A stretch of DNA of 64,000 nucleotides from Mercurialis annua (taxonomy: Eukaryota > Streptophyta > Magnoliopsida > Malpighiales > Euphorbiaceae). The DNA lies in assembly GCF_937616625.2 (NCBI RefSeq), contig NC_065577.1, positions 3,575,001-3,639,000 of the forward strand. The letters run 5' to 3'. The notes under the pieces are model-generated. The model saw only the letters and a program-made list of their open reading frames with translations. It searched no databases and was not told the DNA's origin. The translations under genes and the position numbers were made by a program. Positions 23,291 to 35,336 of this stretch are shown here, in pieces; the stretch's first letter is position 1, and the number at the start of each line of letters is the position of its first letter.

Positions 23291-26200
23291 ATGGCTGATA
23301 CAATTGAAGTGAACTGTCATTTTGGAGGACAATGGTCGTTTAACCCACACTTAGAATATCTGAATGGTGATGTAGAAACAGTTGTTGGAATTGATCCTGA
23401 CTTATTGTGTTACCGTCACATACGTGAAAGGTATGAGATTAAACTTGGGTTTAAAAATATTAGGTATATATACTTTTTGAAGCCATGAGAGAATTTAAGT
23501 AATGGATGGTTTTTGGTTGAGAATGGTGAAGGTATTAGGCAAATGTTGGATTATATTAGGAACTTTTCTTGGGTTTCAGAAATAGATATATATGCTGATC
23601 ATGATGTGGATATGCCAATTTACCAGAATAGACTCTTAAGCTTAGATGGTGCCCCTGTACAACCACAAGGACTTGATGACTTTATTGAAAATGAGGAGTT
23701 TGTTGATCTTGTCAATGAGGACATTGATGGTGAAAATGCAAGAGTGACTGATGATAACAATGAGGGTATAGACTCTGAACATCATGTAGGAGTGACTGAT
23801 AGGGGAAATGAGGACACTGTAGGGGAAAATGAAAGGGTGGTTGGTTGTGAAGATGAGAACATTGGTGGTGGAAATGAAAGGGTGATAGATGATCAAAATA
23901 CAAGGGTGGAAGCTGGTGTAAATGATGATACTGATGGAAGTTCAGAAGAGGAGGATACTGATTCTAGCAGCAGTGAGGGTGAGGGTAGAGAAAAAGTTCA
24001 GTTTAAACATAGAGAAGGAGTCCCTCAGTTCATGCTTTCTATGACATTTGCTGATGCCAAAGAAGTTAGGGTAGCATTAGCAAAGTATGCTGTCAGTAAG
24101 GGTGTTAAGCTAAAGATCAAACCTAATGAGACCACAAGGATTAGAGCAAGGTGTGTGTCCAATCCTGGTTGTCCATTTGTGATTCTCATTTCAAAGGAAG
24201 GAAAAAATCCTGGTCTCAAAGTCAAGACACTGAACTTGGAACATGACTGTTACAGAGTCTTTGAAAATCCAGCATGTGGTGCTAAATTTATTACAATGGA
24301 GATGAAAAGAAAATTATATAGGAAACCTGACATGCCAGCTAAGGATCTAAAATATGCAGTAGAGTAGGACTTGAAAGTTAAAATTTCAATGACTAAGTGT
24401 AAAAATGCAAAATAGTTGGTCATGCAAGAATTGAATGGAAGTTATAAGGTAGAATATGGTTATTTGGAGGCATATGATGATGTATTGAGAAGAACTAATC
24501 CGGGCACAACAGCTCATATTGAGTTATGTGGTAACAACTTGAGAGAGGGGAAAAGGGTTTTTAATAGGATGTTCATATGTTTTGATGCATGTAAGAAATG
24601 TTGGTTATCTGGTTGTAGAACCATCATAGGCCTTGATGGGTGCTTTTTAAAAGGTATATGCAAGGGCCAGCTTCTTTCAGCAGTAGGAAAAGATGGCAAT
24701 AACCAGATGTACCCTATAGCTTGGGCAATTATTGACAAAGATAACACAAGGAATTGGAGGTGGTTTATTAAGTTGCTGGCTACAGATCTTCAGCTTGGAG
24801 AAGGCAGTTAACTTACAGTGATGTCTGACATGCAAAAGGTAATCTCTATAAGTTTATGTAATTTTCTATTAGTTGTTTACATGTTGTATAATCACTAAGT
24901 TTATGTTTTGCATGTTTGCAACAGGGACTGGTTATTGTTGTGGATAAAATACTCCCTCAATCTGAGTATCGATGGTGTGCTAGGCATATCCTAGCTAATT
25001 GGTCAAAGAATTGGAAAGGAGGTGAACTTGAAAAGCTATTCTGGTTTTGTGCTTGGAGCTCTTTTAAAGAGGACTTCATATCCAACCTGAACAAAATTAG
25101 TGAGATGAGTGTCAAAGCTGCTGAAGGCCTTGTATATTATACTCCTTCAAAATGGTCAAGAGCATATTTCACAAGCAGATGTGGCTCATGGTCAGTGGAC
25201 AACAATATCTCTGAATGCTTCAATTCATGGATCAAAGAAGCAAGACATAAAGCAATTGTGTCTATGCTTAAGGACATCAGGATTAAGACTATGACCAGAA
25301 TAGCACAAAATAGAGGAACTGAAGAGAAATGAAGGACAGAATGGAGCCTCATATGTATGGATCTTTTCCATGATAACAAAGATCATGAGGCACAATCATG
25401 TGAAGCAATATTTGATGGAGATCATGGATTTGAAGTGGGTAAAGGGGATGACAAACACACAGTTCATCTGGACAAGAAACAATGCACTTGCAGGGCATGG
25501 GAACTTACTGGAATACCATGCCCCCATGCAATATGTGCTATGCGCCATTTGAAAATTGAGCCAAAACAACATTTGGCCAAGTGGTATCGCAAATTAATGT
25601 TTGAAAAGGCATACCAAAACTGTTTCCAACCTGTACCAGGGAAAAAGTTTTTCAAATGTGATCAATTCCTGCCTATGAAGCCTCCTCCAGTTCCCAAAAT
25701 GACAGGGAGGCCAAGAAAGAAGAGAATTAAAGGTTCTAATGAATCAAGGTCTTCAACTAAACTCTCTAAAAGAGGCAAGATCCAGACCTGTGGGAAGTGT
25801 GGTGATGAAGGTCACAATCAAAAGAATTGTTGTAATATGTCATTGCCAGATCAGGTTTATTCTACCCCCTTAGTTTATGTGATTGTGTTTTAGTTTGTGT
25901 GATTGTGTTTTACTTTGTGTGATTGTGTTTTTGTTTATTTCCAGGAACCACAACCTGTACCCCCATCATTTAGGACCCCAGCATGGTTTGCACCAGGGGA
26001 AGCCCTACAGTTGGAGGCCCACCAACAGGCCCTGCACATGTACCTCCATCACCAACAGACCCTACAATTGGATGCCCATCACCAACAGGCCCTGCAACAA
26101 GAAGGACCAAACAAGGCCAAAGGATGCAAGCTGCTGCTTATCAAAGAAAAGGCCCTATCTCTGGATATGATACTCTAATTAATGAAGAGACTGGCCAAAC

Positions 26201-26686
26201 AACTTATAACATAAGCTTCATTTTTGGTTTGGCATGATTGCTTAGTTTATAATTGTTGTTGATTGAAGTGGTTGCTTAGTTTGTATTGGTTTTCCCTGTT
26301 TTGTGCAGCCTGGTTTGCCTTCTAGTTATGAGGTGAGACCTGCATCCTTTCAACCTTCTACCCAAGTCATCAGTGATCCACAAACTAGGTTTCCAATACT
26401 TAAGGAGAGGGACTTGCGCATGCTGAAAAGGCAAGCTAGAGGCAATGGCTCAACCTCCAATTCTAACCAAAGGACAGTCAAATATAATGGAGATGGTACT
26501 GCAATAAGGCATCCAACTAACTTACCATTTTCACCACCTGGATTGCAATGGAAAGGAAGACCTAGCATTACCACATCACAGTTGGAGCAACAAAGGAACT
26601 TTGAGGGGGCTACAGGAGATTGGGTGGCAACATTAAAGTCATTTTTGAGCCTTTTCCCATATTTCTTTGCCATGCACTTTTTATAA
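23291..26686 (+). pseudogene. MULE (MURA-type) transposase, broken by five stops
   Basis: Domains in order: a PB1-like N-terminal part (23291-23690), an acidic spacer (23690-23990), and a MuDR N-terminal DNA-binding region (24020-24360, CVSNPGCPFVI and HDC). The DDE transposase core follows (24590-25310, GLDGCFLKG, the Asp of SDMQK, ARHILANW). Then come a SWIM zinc finger (25480-25530, CTCRAWELTGIPCPHA) and a CCHC knuckle (25790-25830, CGKCGDEGHNQKNC). An 86 bp intron fits at 24839-24924. In-frame stops are at 23486 (TGA), 24365 and 24413 (TAG), 24809 (TAA) and 25330 (TGA). Downstream exons are likely from 25945 and 26309 (after 'ttccag' and 'gtgcag'). The last frame runs into the right TIR. 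The enzyme would cut and rejoin TIR ends; this copy cannot be made intact. Confidence 0.88.
25985..26110 (+). repeat. Imperfect tandem repeats in the MULE C-terminal exon
   Basis: Units containing 'caccaacaggccctgca' and variants repeat about four times. They encode a Gln/His-rich tail. Confidence 0.6.
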
Positions 26687-27219
26687 ATGAGCTATATTCA
26701 AATATATCATTTATCAAAAAATCATTTACATACTATTAAAAAGTTATCTTTATTTTTATATTTTTGTATTATTTTAAACACATCAGATTTTTCTAAACGA
26801 AATGTACAAAAGTTGTTAGTAGAAAAGGATTTAAAAAATAATTTATAAATAAAACTAATAATTATAATGAGATATTTAAAAAGAAAAATTATTCCCCCTC
26901 ATTCATAATTGATAGTCTTATTCAACTTATGCATATTAAAAAATTATTTCTTTTTAGTTAAAATTACACTTGCCGCCTATAATATTTTATCAAATTATTA
27001 ACCCATCAATCATTTTAATGTATTTATACTAAATAGCAATTCAAAATAAATCATAAATACCTATAAAATAATTTTAATATTATAGCCATACAAATATTAA
27101 TTTTTTTATAATTAAAGTCATAATTAATATAATTTAGTTGATTAAAATAAATCAAATAAAAATATACTATTAAATATTCATCTAATATTCTAAAAAAATC
27201 ATCTAGTTAATCAACTTTT

Positions 27220-28876
27220 TTTTTTGAGAGGAAAAAATGCTCTTTATTAATTAAGAAGAGATAACAATAAGTTCATTGACCGGAAAAGGAACTTCACCGT
27301 CAAAAGAGCAATTTCTACCGATAAACATGCCCCATTTAGCCATTGCATGGGCCACATGATTACAAGATCTTCTAATATGATGGAAACGAACCGGTTTATT
27401 CAAAGGAATAGCGAGACAATCCTCAACGATAAGCTGAATATGATCGATTGCACTATGCGGACTGTGAAGTCTTTGAACGACACCAAGGGAATCTGACTCC
27501 ACAATCAACTCCGAACCACGAATATCTGCCACCATTTTTAAACCAAACTCAACAGCCATGGCTTCAGCCAACTCGACATCAGTAACACCATGAAGAACAC
27601 AAACACCACTCTTAAGAACCATACCTGTGATGTCCCTACATACAGCTGCTGCAACGGATCTATTCCTGTCAACCGAGACCGCAGCATCAGTATTTAATTT
27701 GACAGCAAGGGGCGGGGGAGCATTCCAATTCTGAACATCAGAACCCACCGCTGCACTATCCACCTGATTATCATTACACCCTGCAGAGATCATCGACAGA
27801 ATAGTTCCAAACAGAAGAGGAGGGGGAAGCCTTCTATTCCCAAACACGATGTTATTTCTGTCATTCCATATTGTCCACAATGAAAGCACAAAAATTTGCA
27901 GGTCCTCATCTTTGAGAGAGTTGAACATAGCATTAATCCACTCCACCAAAGTCAGGCTATAGGATCTATCAACCCGCAGACTTAACGGCGAGATTAACCA
28001 AAGTCCACGAACTTCCTCGCAATCCTTAAGAGCATGAAGATCAGATTCCTCATTTAGACCACATCTAGGGCAGAATTTAGAAATCATTGGCATTCTTTTG
28101 GATAAATTGACGTTACACGCTAAAGAGTCGTGACCAATCCGCCACAAAAAGTGCTTGACCTTTGGTTGGATTTTACACCGCCAAATCTGCCTCCAAAAGC
28201 ACTTCATCGATGAATCTCCTGACGAAGTGGCTCTATCCCTCTCGACCAGATTACGCGCTTGATAATATCCCGATTTGACTGAATAGAGACCATTTTTGTT
28301 AGGTACCCAGAATAGCTTATCCGGAGGTAGCCTGAAGCTAATTGGAATTTTGAGGATATTGTCGATCTCAGAAGGATGAAAAGCAACCTGAAGCTTCTCT
28401 AAATCCCATTTAGCCTGGGTATCATCAATGAACGAAGAAACACGACACCCGTCCTGTAAGTTCAGGCAGACAACAGGTTTCATGTAGCTTGAAGAAGTAA
28501 TCCACTTATCCTCTTTCACATCAATACTTCGCCCATTCCCCACTCTCCAAGCAATACCGCAGTCAATAACCTTCTTTCCCTCAAGGATACTTCGCCACAA
28601 GTAACTAGATCCTGGACGCCATCTAGCTTTCATAAACTCAGTATTATGGAAATACTTTGCCCGGAGAACACGAGCACATAAAGTATTTGGGTTCTGAATA
28701 AGCTTCCACGCTTGTTTCCCGAGCATGGCGAGATTAAATGCCCAAAGATTTCGAAAGCCGAGGCCTCCATCCTTTTTAGCCTGACAAATAGTTCGCCAAC
28801 TAACCCACGGGATTTTCCTCTTCTCATCAGTACCACTCCAACAGCATTAGCCGAAGGCCTCCATCCTTTTTTAAGT
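27220..28876 (-). mobile_element. 5'-truncated L1-type LINE insertion
   Basis: Flanked by a 19 bp target duplication ATCTAGTTAATCAACTTTT (27201-27219 and 28877-28895). The 3' end, on the minus strand, has AATAAA followed by a poly(A) tract, seen as T's on the plus strand from about 27220. The 5' end is truncated inside the reverse transcriptase. A 20 bp piece near 28852-28872 repeats 28762-28782, perhaps a template jump at the 5' end. Confidence 0.88.
27251..28847 (-). pseudogene. LINE pol C-terminal half: thumb, zf-RVT and RNase H
   Basis: The minus-strand frame is open from the truncation to 27251, and homology begins upstream of the first Met at 28726 (WSGTDEKRKIPW, then GLGFRNLWAFNLA). 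The zf-RVT segment (28200-28010) has KVKHFLWRI and CPRCGLNEESDLHAL. The RNase H segment (27690-27330) has KLNTDAAV, ELAEAMAVEFGL, ESDS and IRRSCNHVAHAMAKWG. These domains assist target-primed reverse transcription. The catalytic RT core and endonuclease are absent, so the copy is dead on arrival, although no stop interrupts what remains. Confidence 0.87.
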
Positions 28877-28895
28877 ATCTAGTTAATCAACTTTT

Positions 28896-29802
28896 AAAAG
28901 TAGCAATACGGCTATAATTTAGAATACCTAAAATGAAAATCAATCTATCAAAGGAATACAATTATATGATTATGATACATGAAGTATTATGCAAATCTAA
29001 ATATTTGAAATCCGAATATCATATTTATAATAAATAAAGTTAGGATGTTGTTACCATTTGACGTGGCATTTGTATATTTACTAGTATATATTTTCAGATA
29101 TTATTATTTTTATTCATTTAATAAGAGCAAAATTGATTATTTTGGTAACTATAAATTAATTAAGATGGGCAATGAAGGAAAGTTCTTGAAGAGATCTGCT
29201 CCCAGTTTACTAATTTGACTTTTGGAAAATATTGAGACACACCCATATGGTGACCAGTCTTAAGACTTTTTAATTAGAGCAAAGATTAGCCGCGATTTAC
29301 TCATTGTCAAATTAATTAAATTAAGGTTTGAGGTTATTATATTTAGGAATTTTCCACTGACCTTACATTAGTATAAATCTTTTAGATTAAGGAATTATAT
29401 CTTTTTATTAACTGTACTTACCCTTGTAGACATGATTCTGAAGACATGATTTTTTGTACAATGAAATCTAAAAAAAATGGAAATTGAGAAGTTTAAATAC
29501 AATATTCCCTTCTAAAAATAATTCCTATAACGTAAACTATACATCTAATGAGAAAGATATTGTATTAAATGTAGCATCATTTTCAAAAAGAAAACAGTTA
29601 ATATAAAGTTAATTGAAGAACCAAGTAGATAAAAAAAAAAAAAAATTATTTCAGTATTAAGTATAATTTTAAAACTTATTGATATAATGCATATCAAACA
29701 AATCATGTTAGATTTGCTGTGTTTTCCCTTCGATTATTTATATTAAGGATATTTAGATTCAATAATTTCAGATTTCAGATATGTTATGTTTTTATATGTG
29801 AA
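28896..29802. other. AT-rich intergenic DNA, no gene seen
   Basis: No coding signal or bounded repeat found. Confidence 0.55.
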
Positions 29803-29811
29803 TATATTGAA

Positions 29812-29993
29812 GAGTGTTTATCTCATGCAACCGTTGCGCCACGTCATTTTTACATCAAGCCAATGAGCATTTGCGATAGGGAATCTTTTAATTATTATTT
29901 ATTTTTTTTATCATTCAATTTTCCACATGGCTAACGCATAATTGGTTTGTTGCACGAATGACATGACGCAACGGTTGTGTGCAATAATTTTTC
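29812..29993. mobile_element. Mutator-type MITE, 182 bp
   Basis: Inverted arms 'atgcaaccgttgcg' and 'cgcaacggttgtgtgca' lie near the ends. The 9 bp target duplication TATATTGAA is at 29803-29811 and 29994-30002. Confidence 0.78.
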
Positions 29994-30002
29994 TATATTG
30001 AA

Positions 30003-30820
30003 TCTTTCTTTATGTATATTGTATTTTTTTAGAATATTTAATATTATTTTTTCATGAGGTTTGCTATCTGTTTATAGATACATTGATGAAGCAGCAACTT
30101 AAATTTATCAATGAGAATATTATTTTTGATGTTATTCAATCATTCTTAAAAATTAAATAGTCACTTTGTAATTTAAAATAACTACTGAGTAGAGCGAACA
30201 GATCGCTGAAGTTGCGCATTTAAATAGTTCATATCAACACGATTATACCTTTTTTTTTTGTTTGGCAACACAATTTAGTTATAAATATATTCATCATTTT
30301 GAAAGGAATGTGGATATTTTTTTTGAAATACAATCAAGACATAATTACTTGTTTTGGCACTCAAAATATATATACTTGGAAGATTACAATAAATTACTAA
30401 TATCTTGAAAATAATTGTCAAAGTGTTTTCTCTAAGAAAGTCAATCTTCAAAATTGGAAGTTACTACATATAAAAACGATCCATATTAAATAAAAAAAAT
30501 TCATAGTGTCTAATCTAATCTATAGTCATTTGAGTGGAAAAAAAAGAAGTCTATAGTAGAAAAGTAAAAGGAAAATATGGTTTACGTTTTGGAAAATTAA
30601 AAATTGTCATTATTTACAGATTTTCAAGGATTAGAAGTTAAATTAGTATCCATATAATTAAAAAAAAGAAGGTATATTTCTTATAGCAGTTCCATTGAAA
30701 AAAATGAAATATATACTTTTTGATGAAACTCAAAAAATTAATCGTTGCATACTCAATCTAGCAATGGGAACATTCTACTAAAATATGAGATTTTCTTATT
30801 TAAATTATTATTTTGCATTT
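30003..30820. other. AT-rich intergenic DNA, no gene seen
   Basis: No coding signal. It forms the left flank of the gypsy insertion. Confidence 0.55.
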
Positions 30821-30825
30821 ATTAT

Positions 30826-31418
30826 TGATGGATACCGAATCCTACTGTAAGTATAATGGAGCCGAGTTGCAGGAGATCCACTCTCAGGCGACACCGGATT
30901 CCCCCTGAAGACGGAAAGATATGAAGGAGATACCGAATCTCTAAGATTCGGTAATACACTAATAAAGACCGAATCCCACATGATCCGCCAAGAGCGCGTC
31001 AGGTCCGGGATTCGGATAAACGACTAAATATGGAAACCTTGTCCTATTTGGACACAAACACTACATATGGAAGGATAAGCTCTACTTTAGGAAGATAAGA
31101 CTATTTAGGAAGACGTTCCTAAATAGGACTCTTATCAGATTAAGGTAGATCTCGACAAATCAGGAGAATCCTTAAGATACGGCCGAATCCCTACAAAGTA
31201 GGATTCACCTACCTAATACAACTCTACTAGGTATATTCGTCTACTATAAAAGGAGCACGAGGTATGCCTAGAATCACAATTACATTCATATACTCAAAAC
31301 GCTGCTCAAAGCTCTAAACTGACTTTAGCATCGGAGAGTTAATCGGACAACCACCGTCCGGTTAGCTTCTACCCTGTTTTGCAGGTTCGCTCACCGGTTC
31401 AGAAGGCAGACTCCATCA
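30826..31418 (+). repeat. 5' LTR of the gypsy element
   Basis: Starts TGATGGATACCG and ends CTCCATCA. TATA box TATAAAA at 31245-31251. Matches 38155-38747 with one substitution seen. Confidence 0.95.
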
Positions 31419-31419
31419 A

Positions 31420-31436
31420 TTGGCGCCGTCTGTGGG
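31420..31436 (+). other. Primer-binding site of the gypsy element
   Basis: TGGCGCCGTCTGTGGGA one base after the LTR. It has the TGGCGCC start common in plant gypsy elements. I do not assign the tRNA. Confidence 0.75.
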
Positions 31437-31502
31437 AAAAGCTTAACTAAACTTCAAAAGAAGGAGCTTTTCTGAACTCAAAAACAAATCTCATTGAAGA
31501 AG

Positions 31503-34500
31503 ATGACTTCTGAAAGAGTAAACCTGAAAGACCAAACGACACAGAGAAAACGAAAAGCAACAGAACTCTCAACTCCTCCTCCAGTAACTTTTGACGGAGA
31601 GGACTTCGGGAGAATAGCCGAAGAGCACAACGAAGCTCTGGTAGTGGCCATGATCATCGAACACTGGAACGTTGAGAGAATCCTAATCGATGAAGGAAGC
31701 GCAATAAACCTGATAACAAAAAAGGCCTACGAAAGCCTAGGAGGAGACCTAGCGGAACTAAAGAGAAATGCCACGCCTGTGGTAGGATTTGGGGGCTTGC
31801 CAATTAAGCCCAATGGAACAACTACTCTCGACGTCAAGCTAGGAAGGACAAGGAAAAGCGAGGAATTACCTACACGGTTTAGCGTCGTAGAAATCGACCT
31901 GCCGTACAACGCGATACTGGGGAGACCTTTCCTCCACGACTCAGCCGCCGTGACGAGCATAAAGGCGCTAACCATGAAGATACCAACGAAACAAGGAATT
32001 ATCACGATACAAGGAAACCGAGCCGAGGCGAAAAAGTGCTACGAACAAGCAATAAGAGAATCAGGCGAAGCAATGGCAATAGAAGAAATCCTTAATCACG
32101 ACATCGAAGAAAAAGAAACAGCACCCGAAGGCGAAACAAAGAAACTCCAACTCGACAAGGAGAAAAGAGTAAATCTCGGCGCAAACATGAACCCAAAGAT
32201 CGAAAGCGAAATCACAGCCATGCTGAAAAACAACGTCAAAACCTTCGCTGCTAACGCATCAGAAATAGTCGGAATAGACCCCCACGTCATTACTCATGAT
32301 CTAAATGTAGCAGAAGCGGCGAACCCAGTGAAGCAAAAGAAAAGGAAGTTCTCGGAAGAAAAACAGAAAATAATCGCTGAAGAAGTAGAAAAACTGGAGA
32401 AAGCAGGATTCATACGAGAAGTCCACTACCCCGAATGGGTAGCTAACGTAGTTATCGTAAAGAAAGCCAACGGAAAAAATAGAATGTGTGTGGATTACAC
32501 CGATCTAAACAAAGCGTGTCCTAAAGATAGTTACCCTCTCCCCGATATCGACCAACTAGTGGACTCTACTGCTGGACACGCGATGTATAGCCTAGCCGAC
32601 GCAGCTCAAGGCTACCACCAAATCCAGATGAAGGAGCAAGACCAAGAAAAAACTTCATTCATCACGGAGGGAGGAACTTACTGCTACACGGCAATGCCTT
32701 TCGGCTTGAAAAATGCTGGAGCAACGTACCAAAGACTTATGAATTTCATGTTCAAAGACGAGATAGGAAAGCGAGTCCAGGTGTATGTAGACGATCTAAT
32801 CATCAAGAGCGAGAAGGAAGAAACCCATGCAAAAGATCTTGAAGAAACATTCAGCATACTGAATAAGTTTGGAATGAAGCTGAACCCCGACAAATGCACG
32901 TTCGGCGTACAAGGCGGGAAATTCCTGGGATTCATGATATCTCAAAGAGGAATAGAGGCGAACCCCGAGAAGATCAAAGCAATTATGGACATGAAGGCAC
33001 CAAGAAGCATAAATGAAGTTCAAAAACTCAACGGGCGAATCACAGCACTCGGTAGATTCATGTCTTGCTCAGCAAAAAGATGCTTGCCTTTCTTCAAAGC
33101 CCTCAAAGGAACACAAAAATTTGAATGGAATGAAGACTGCGAGAACGCCTTTGAAGAAATAAAGAAATTCCTCGTCACCCCACCATTGCTAAGCAGACCG
33201 CTGAAAGGGGAGACACTATACCTATACATCAGCACCACGAACGAGACCATCGGGACAGTGCTGGTAAGGGAAGAAGATAACGAGATGAAGCCAATCTACT
33301 ACATTAGTCGAGTCCTGAAGGGCGCGGAGACACGATACCCCGAGATCGAAAAAATGGCACTTGCCGTACTGACCACAGCTAAAAAGCTGAGATACTACTT
33401 CCAAAGTCACAATGTTGTAGTAAGGACAAATCAACCATTGCGAAAGGCGATCCAACGACCAGAAACCTCCGGAAGATTAGTCCACTGGTCCATCCAACTC
33501 AGCGAACACGACATAAGATACGAACCTCGCCCAACTCTGAAAGCACAAGCTTTGGCGGACTTCGTAGCAGAAATAACTCCAACCGAGACCGGCCAACCCA
33601 AACCAGCCTTGGTATGGGAACTCCACGTAGATGGAGCATCAAATGAAAAAGGAGCTGGAGCAGGAGCCATCCTCAAAGGACCCGACAAAATCAAGATTGA
33701 ATATGGAGTAAACATCCAATTCGCCGCCAGCAACAATGTAGCTGAGTATGAAGCCCTAATCGCAGGCCTCGGCCTCGCATTAGAAATAAGAACGGAAATC
33801 CTAAAGATCTATAGCGACTCCCAGCTGGTGGTAAATCAAGTCAAGGGAGAATATCAAGCCAAAGAAACAGGGATGATCGAATACCTGAGTCAAGTCAAAA
33901 CACAGCTTCAACAGCTAGAAGCACAAGGAGGACAATGGGAAATCATTCAAATCCCGAGAGAGGAAAACACCGAAGCCGACGCCATCGCCAAATCAGCGTC
34001 AGAACTCGGAGATCTATTCACTAAAATGCAGCTAAAGGAAATTCTCGAGTCACCAAGCACCAGAAAAACAGAGGTCATGGCAATCGAGGAAGCCGACTCC
34101 TGGATGACTCCACTGATCAAATATCTAGACTGCGGCGAGTTACCAATAGACAAAGTCGAAGCCATTCGCACCATCAGAAAATCTGCCAACTACTCTTTTC
34201 ACAATGGAGTTCTTTACCGAACCTCATTAACTCATCCATGGTCTAGGTGTGTCTCGCCTCAGACAGGAGAATCCATCCTAAAGGAAATCCACGAAGGAAT
34301 ATGCGGCGCGCACGAAGGAGCAGTCACCATAGCAAGAAAAACAATACTCCAGGGATACTACTGGCCAACCATCAAAGAAGACGCAAAAGCATTAGTCAAG
34401 AAATGTGATAAATGCCAAAGACACGACAACATCAGTCGTGTACCGGCAGTGCCTCAAGGATCAATGGAAAGCCCATGGCCGTTCGCCACTTGGGGGATTG

Positions 34501-35336
34501 ACATAGTTGGACCGTTCGAAACGGGAAAACATCAAGCGAAATTCCTAATCGTCGCAATAGAGCACTTCACAAAATGGGTAGAGGTAGCACCTGTCGCAAC
34601 CATCACCGCAGCCAAAGTAGAGGAATTCTTCAAGAACGAAGTAATATGCCGATTCGGCATACCCCACACTGTAATAGCAGACAACGGCAAACAATTCAAT
34701 TGCAAGCGGTTCAAGGCATTTTGCAAAGGACTAATGATCAATTTGAAATTTACTTCGGTGGCGCACCCCCAAACAAACGGAATGACAGAAGTCACCAACC
34801 GAACCATAGCACAAGGCATAAAAAAGAGACTTTCTCAGTACAAGGAGAACTGGGTAGAAGAATTATACAGCGTTCTATGGGCATACAGAACAACTCCTAG
34901 AAAAGGAACTGGCGAAACACCTTTCAGGCTCGCCTACGGCACTGAAGCAGTAATTCCAGTAGAAATTGGAATACCCAGTATCAGAGTAAACTATCTAGAA
35001 GAAGAAACCAATGAGGCTAGAACAAGACTATGTCTAGACCTACTAGAAGAGAGAAGGAATGAAGCGGTAGCCCGAGCCGCTACATACAAGAAGCAAGCCG
35101 CAAAATACCATAACAAAAGAATGAATTTTAGAGAATTTCAAAGAGGCGATCTGGTCTTACGAAACGCGGAAGTTGGCAGAGGAAACGCAGGAGTAAAGAA
35201 AATGCAAGCTAATTGGGAAGGCCCCTTCATCATAGAAGAAGCTACTGGCAAAGGCGCATATAGACTAAAGACAATAACTGGGTCCATGGTACCCAGATAT
35301 TGGAATATAGAACACCTGAGAAAGTATTATCAATAA
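31503..35336 (+). CDS. Gypsy (Tat-type) pol polyprotein: protease, RT, RNase H, archaeal-type RNase H, integrase
   Basis: One uninterrupted frame of 1,277 codons from the ATG at 31503. The protease has LIDEGSAINLI (Asp63) and AILGRPFLH. The reverse transcriptase has CVDYTDLNKACPKD and YVDD at residues 428-431. The first RNase H follows (YYISRVLKGAETRYPEIEK), then a second RNase H of archaeal type (LHVDGASNEKGAGAG, Asp710; YSDSQLVV; REENTEADAIAKSA). The integrase has an H-H-C-C zinc region (HEGICGAHEG, CDKCQRH) and catalytic Asp1000, Asp1060 and Glu1096, a D-D-35-E spacing. The C-terminus GPFIIEEATGKGAYRL is usual, with no chromodomain seen. The first 40 residues show nothing gag-like, whereas related elements have a long gag here. 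All catalytic residues look intact, so the enzyme part may be functional while the particle protein is missing. Confidence 0.93.
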   Translation: MTSERVNLKDQTTQRKRKATELSTPPPVTFDGEDFGRIAEEHNEALVVAMIIEHWNVERILIDEGSAINLITKKAYESLGGDLAELKRNATPVVGFGGLPIKPNGTTTLDVKLGRTRKSEELPTRFSVVEIDLPYNAILGRPFLHDSAAVTSIKALTMKIPTKQGIITIQGNRAEAKKCYEQAIRESGEAMAIEEILNHDIEEKETAPEGETKKLQLDKEKRVNLGANMNPKIESEITAMLKNNVKTFAANASEIVGIDPHVITHDLNVAEAANPVKQKKRKFSEEKQKIIAEEVEKLEKAGFIREVHYPEWVANVVIVKKANGKNRMCVDYTDLNKACPKDSYPLPDIDQLVDSTAGHAMYSLADAAQGYHQIQMKEQDQEKTSFITEGGTYCYTAMPFGLKNAGATYQRLMNFMFKDEIGKRVQVYVDDLIIKSEKEETHAKDLEETFSILNKFGMKLNPDKCTFGVQGGKFLGFMISQRGIEANPEKIKAIMDMKAPRSINEVQKLNGRITALGRFMSCSAKRCLPFFKALKGTQKFEWNEDCENAFEEIKKFLVTPPLLSRPLKGETLYLYISTTNETIGTVLVREEDNEMKPIYYISRVLKGAETRYPEIEKMALAVLTTAKKLRYYFQSHNVVVRTNQPLRKAIQRPETSGRLVHWSIQLSEHDIRYEPRPTLKAQALADFVAEITPTETGQPKPALVWELHVDGASNEKGAGAGAILKGPDKIKIEYGVNIQFAASNNVAEYEALIAGLGLALEIRTEILKIYSDSQLVVNQVKGEYQAKETGMIEYLSQVKTQLQQLEAQGGQWEIIQIPREENTEADAIAKSASELGDLFTKMQLKEILESPSTRKTEVMAIEEADSWMTPLIKYLDCGELPIDKVEAIRTIRKSANYSFHNGVLYRTSLTHPWSRCVSPQTGESILKEIHEGICGAHEGAVTIARKTILQGYYWPTIKEDAKALVKKCDKCQRHDNISRVPAVPQGSMESPWPFATWGIDIVGPFETGKHQAKFLIVAIEHFTKWVEVAPVATITAAKVEEFFKNEVICRFGIPHTVIADNGKQFNCKRFKAFCKGLMINLKFTSVAHPQTNGMTEVTNRTIAQGIKKRLSQYKENWVEELYSVLWAYRTTPRKGTGETPFRLAYGTEAVIPVEIGIPSIRVNYLEEETNEARTRLCLDLLEERRNEAVARAATYKKQAAKYHNKRMNFREFQRGDLVLRNAEVGRGNAGVKKMQANWEGPFIIEEATGKGAYRLKTITGSMVPRYWNIEHLRKYYQ

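Larger units (their letters stand above)
22640..26658 (+). mobile_element. Mutator-like element (MULE) with both TIRs
   Basis: The left TIR starts GGGAAAAGGCTAAAAAATGA and the right TIR, read on the minus strand from 26658, starts GGGAAAAGGCTCAAAAATGA. Similarity extends about 60 bp through 'aatgttgccaccca' and 'tagccccctcaa'. The flanks are TTATTTCTT (22631-22639) and ATATTTCTT (26659-26667), a 9 bp target duplication with one mismatch. The element carries a degraded MURA-type transposase on the plus strand. Confidence 0.9.

Noticed and set aside
34574..34900. 108-aa frame within gypsy integrase
   Set aside because: Alternative-frame shadow of the integrase coding sequence.
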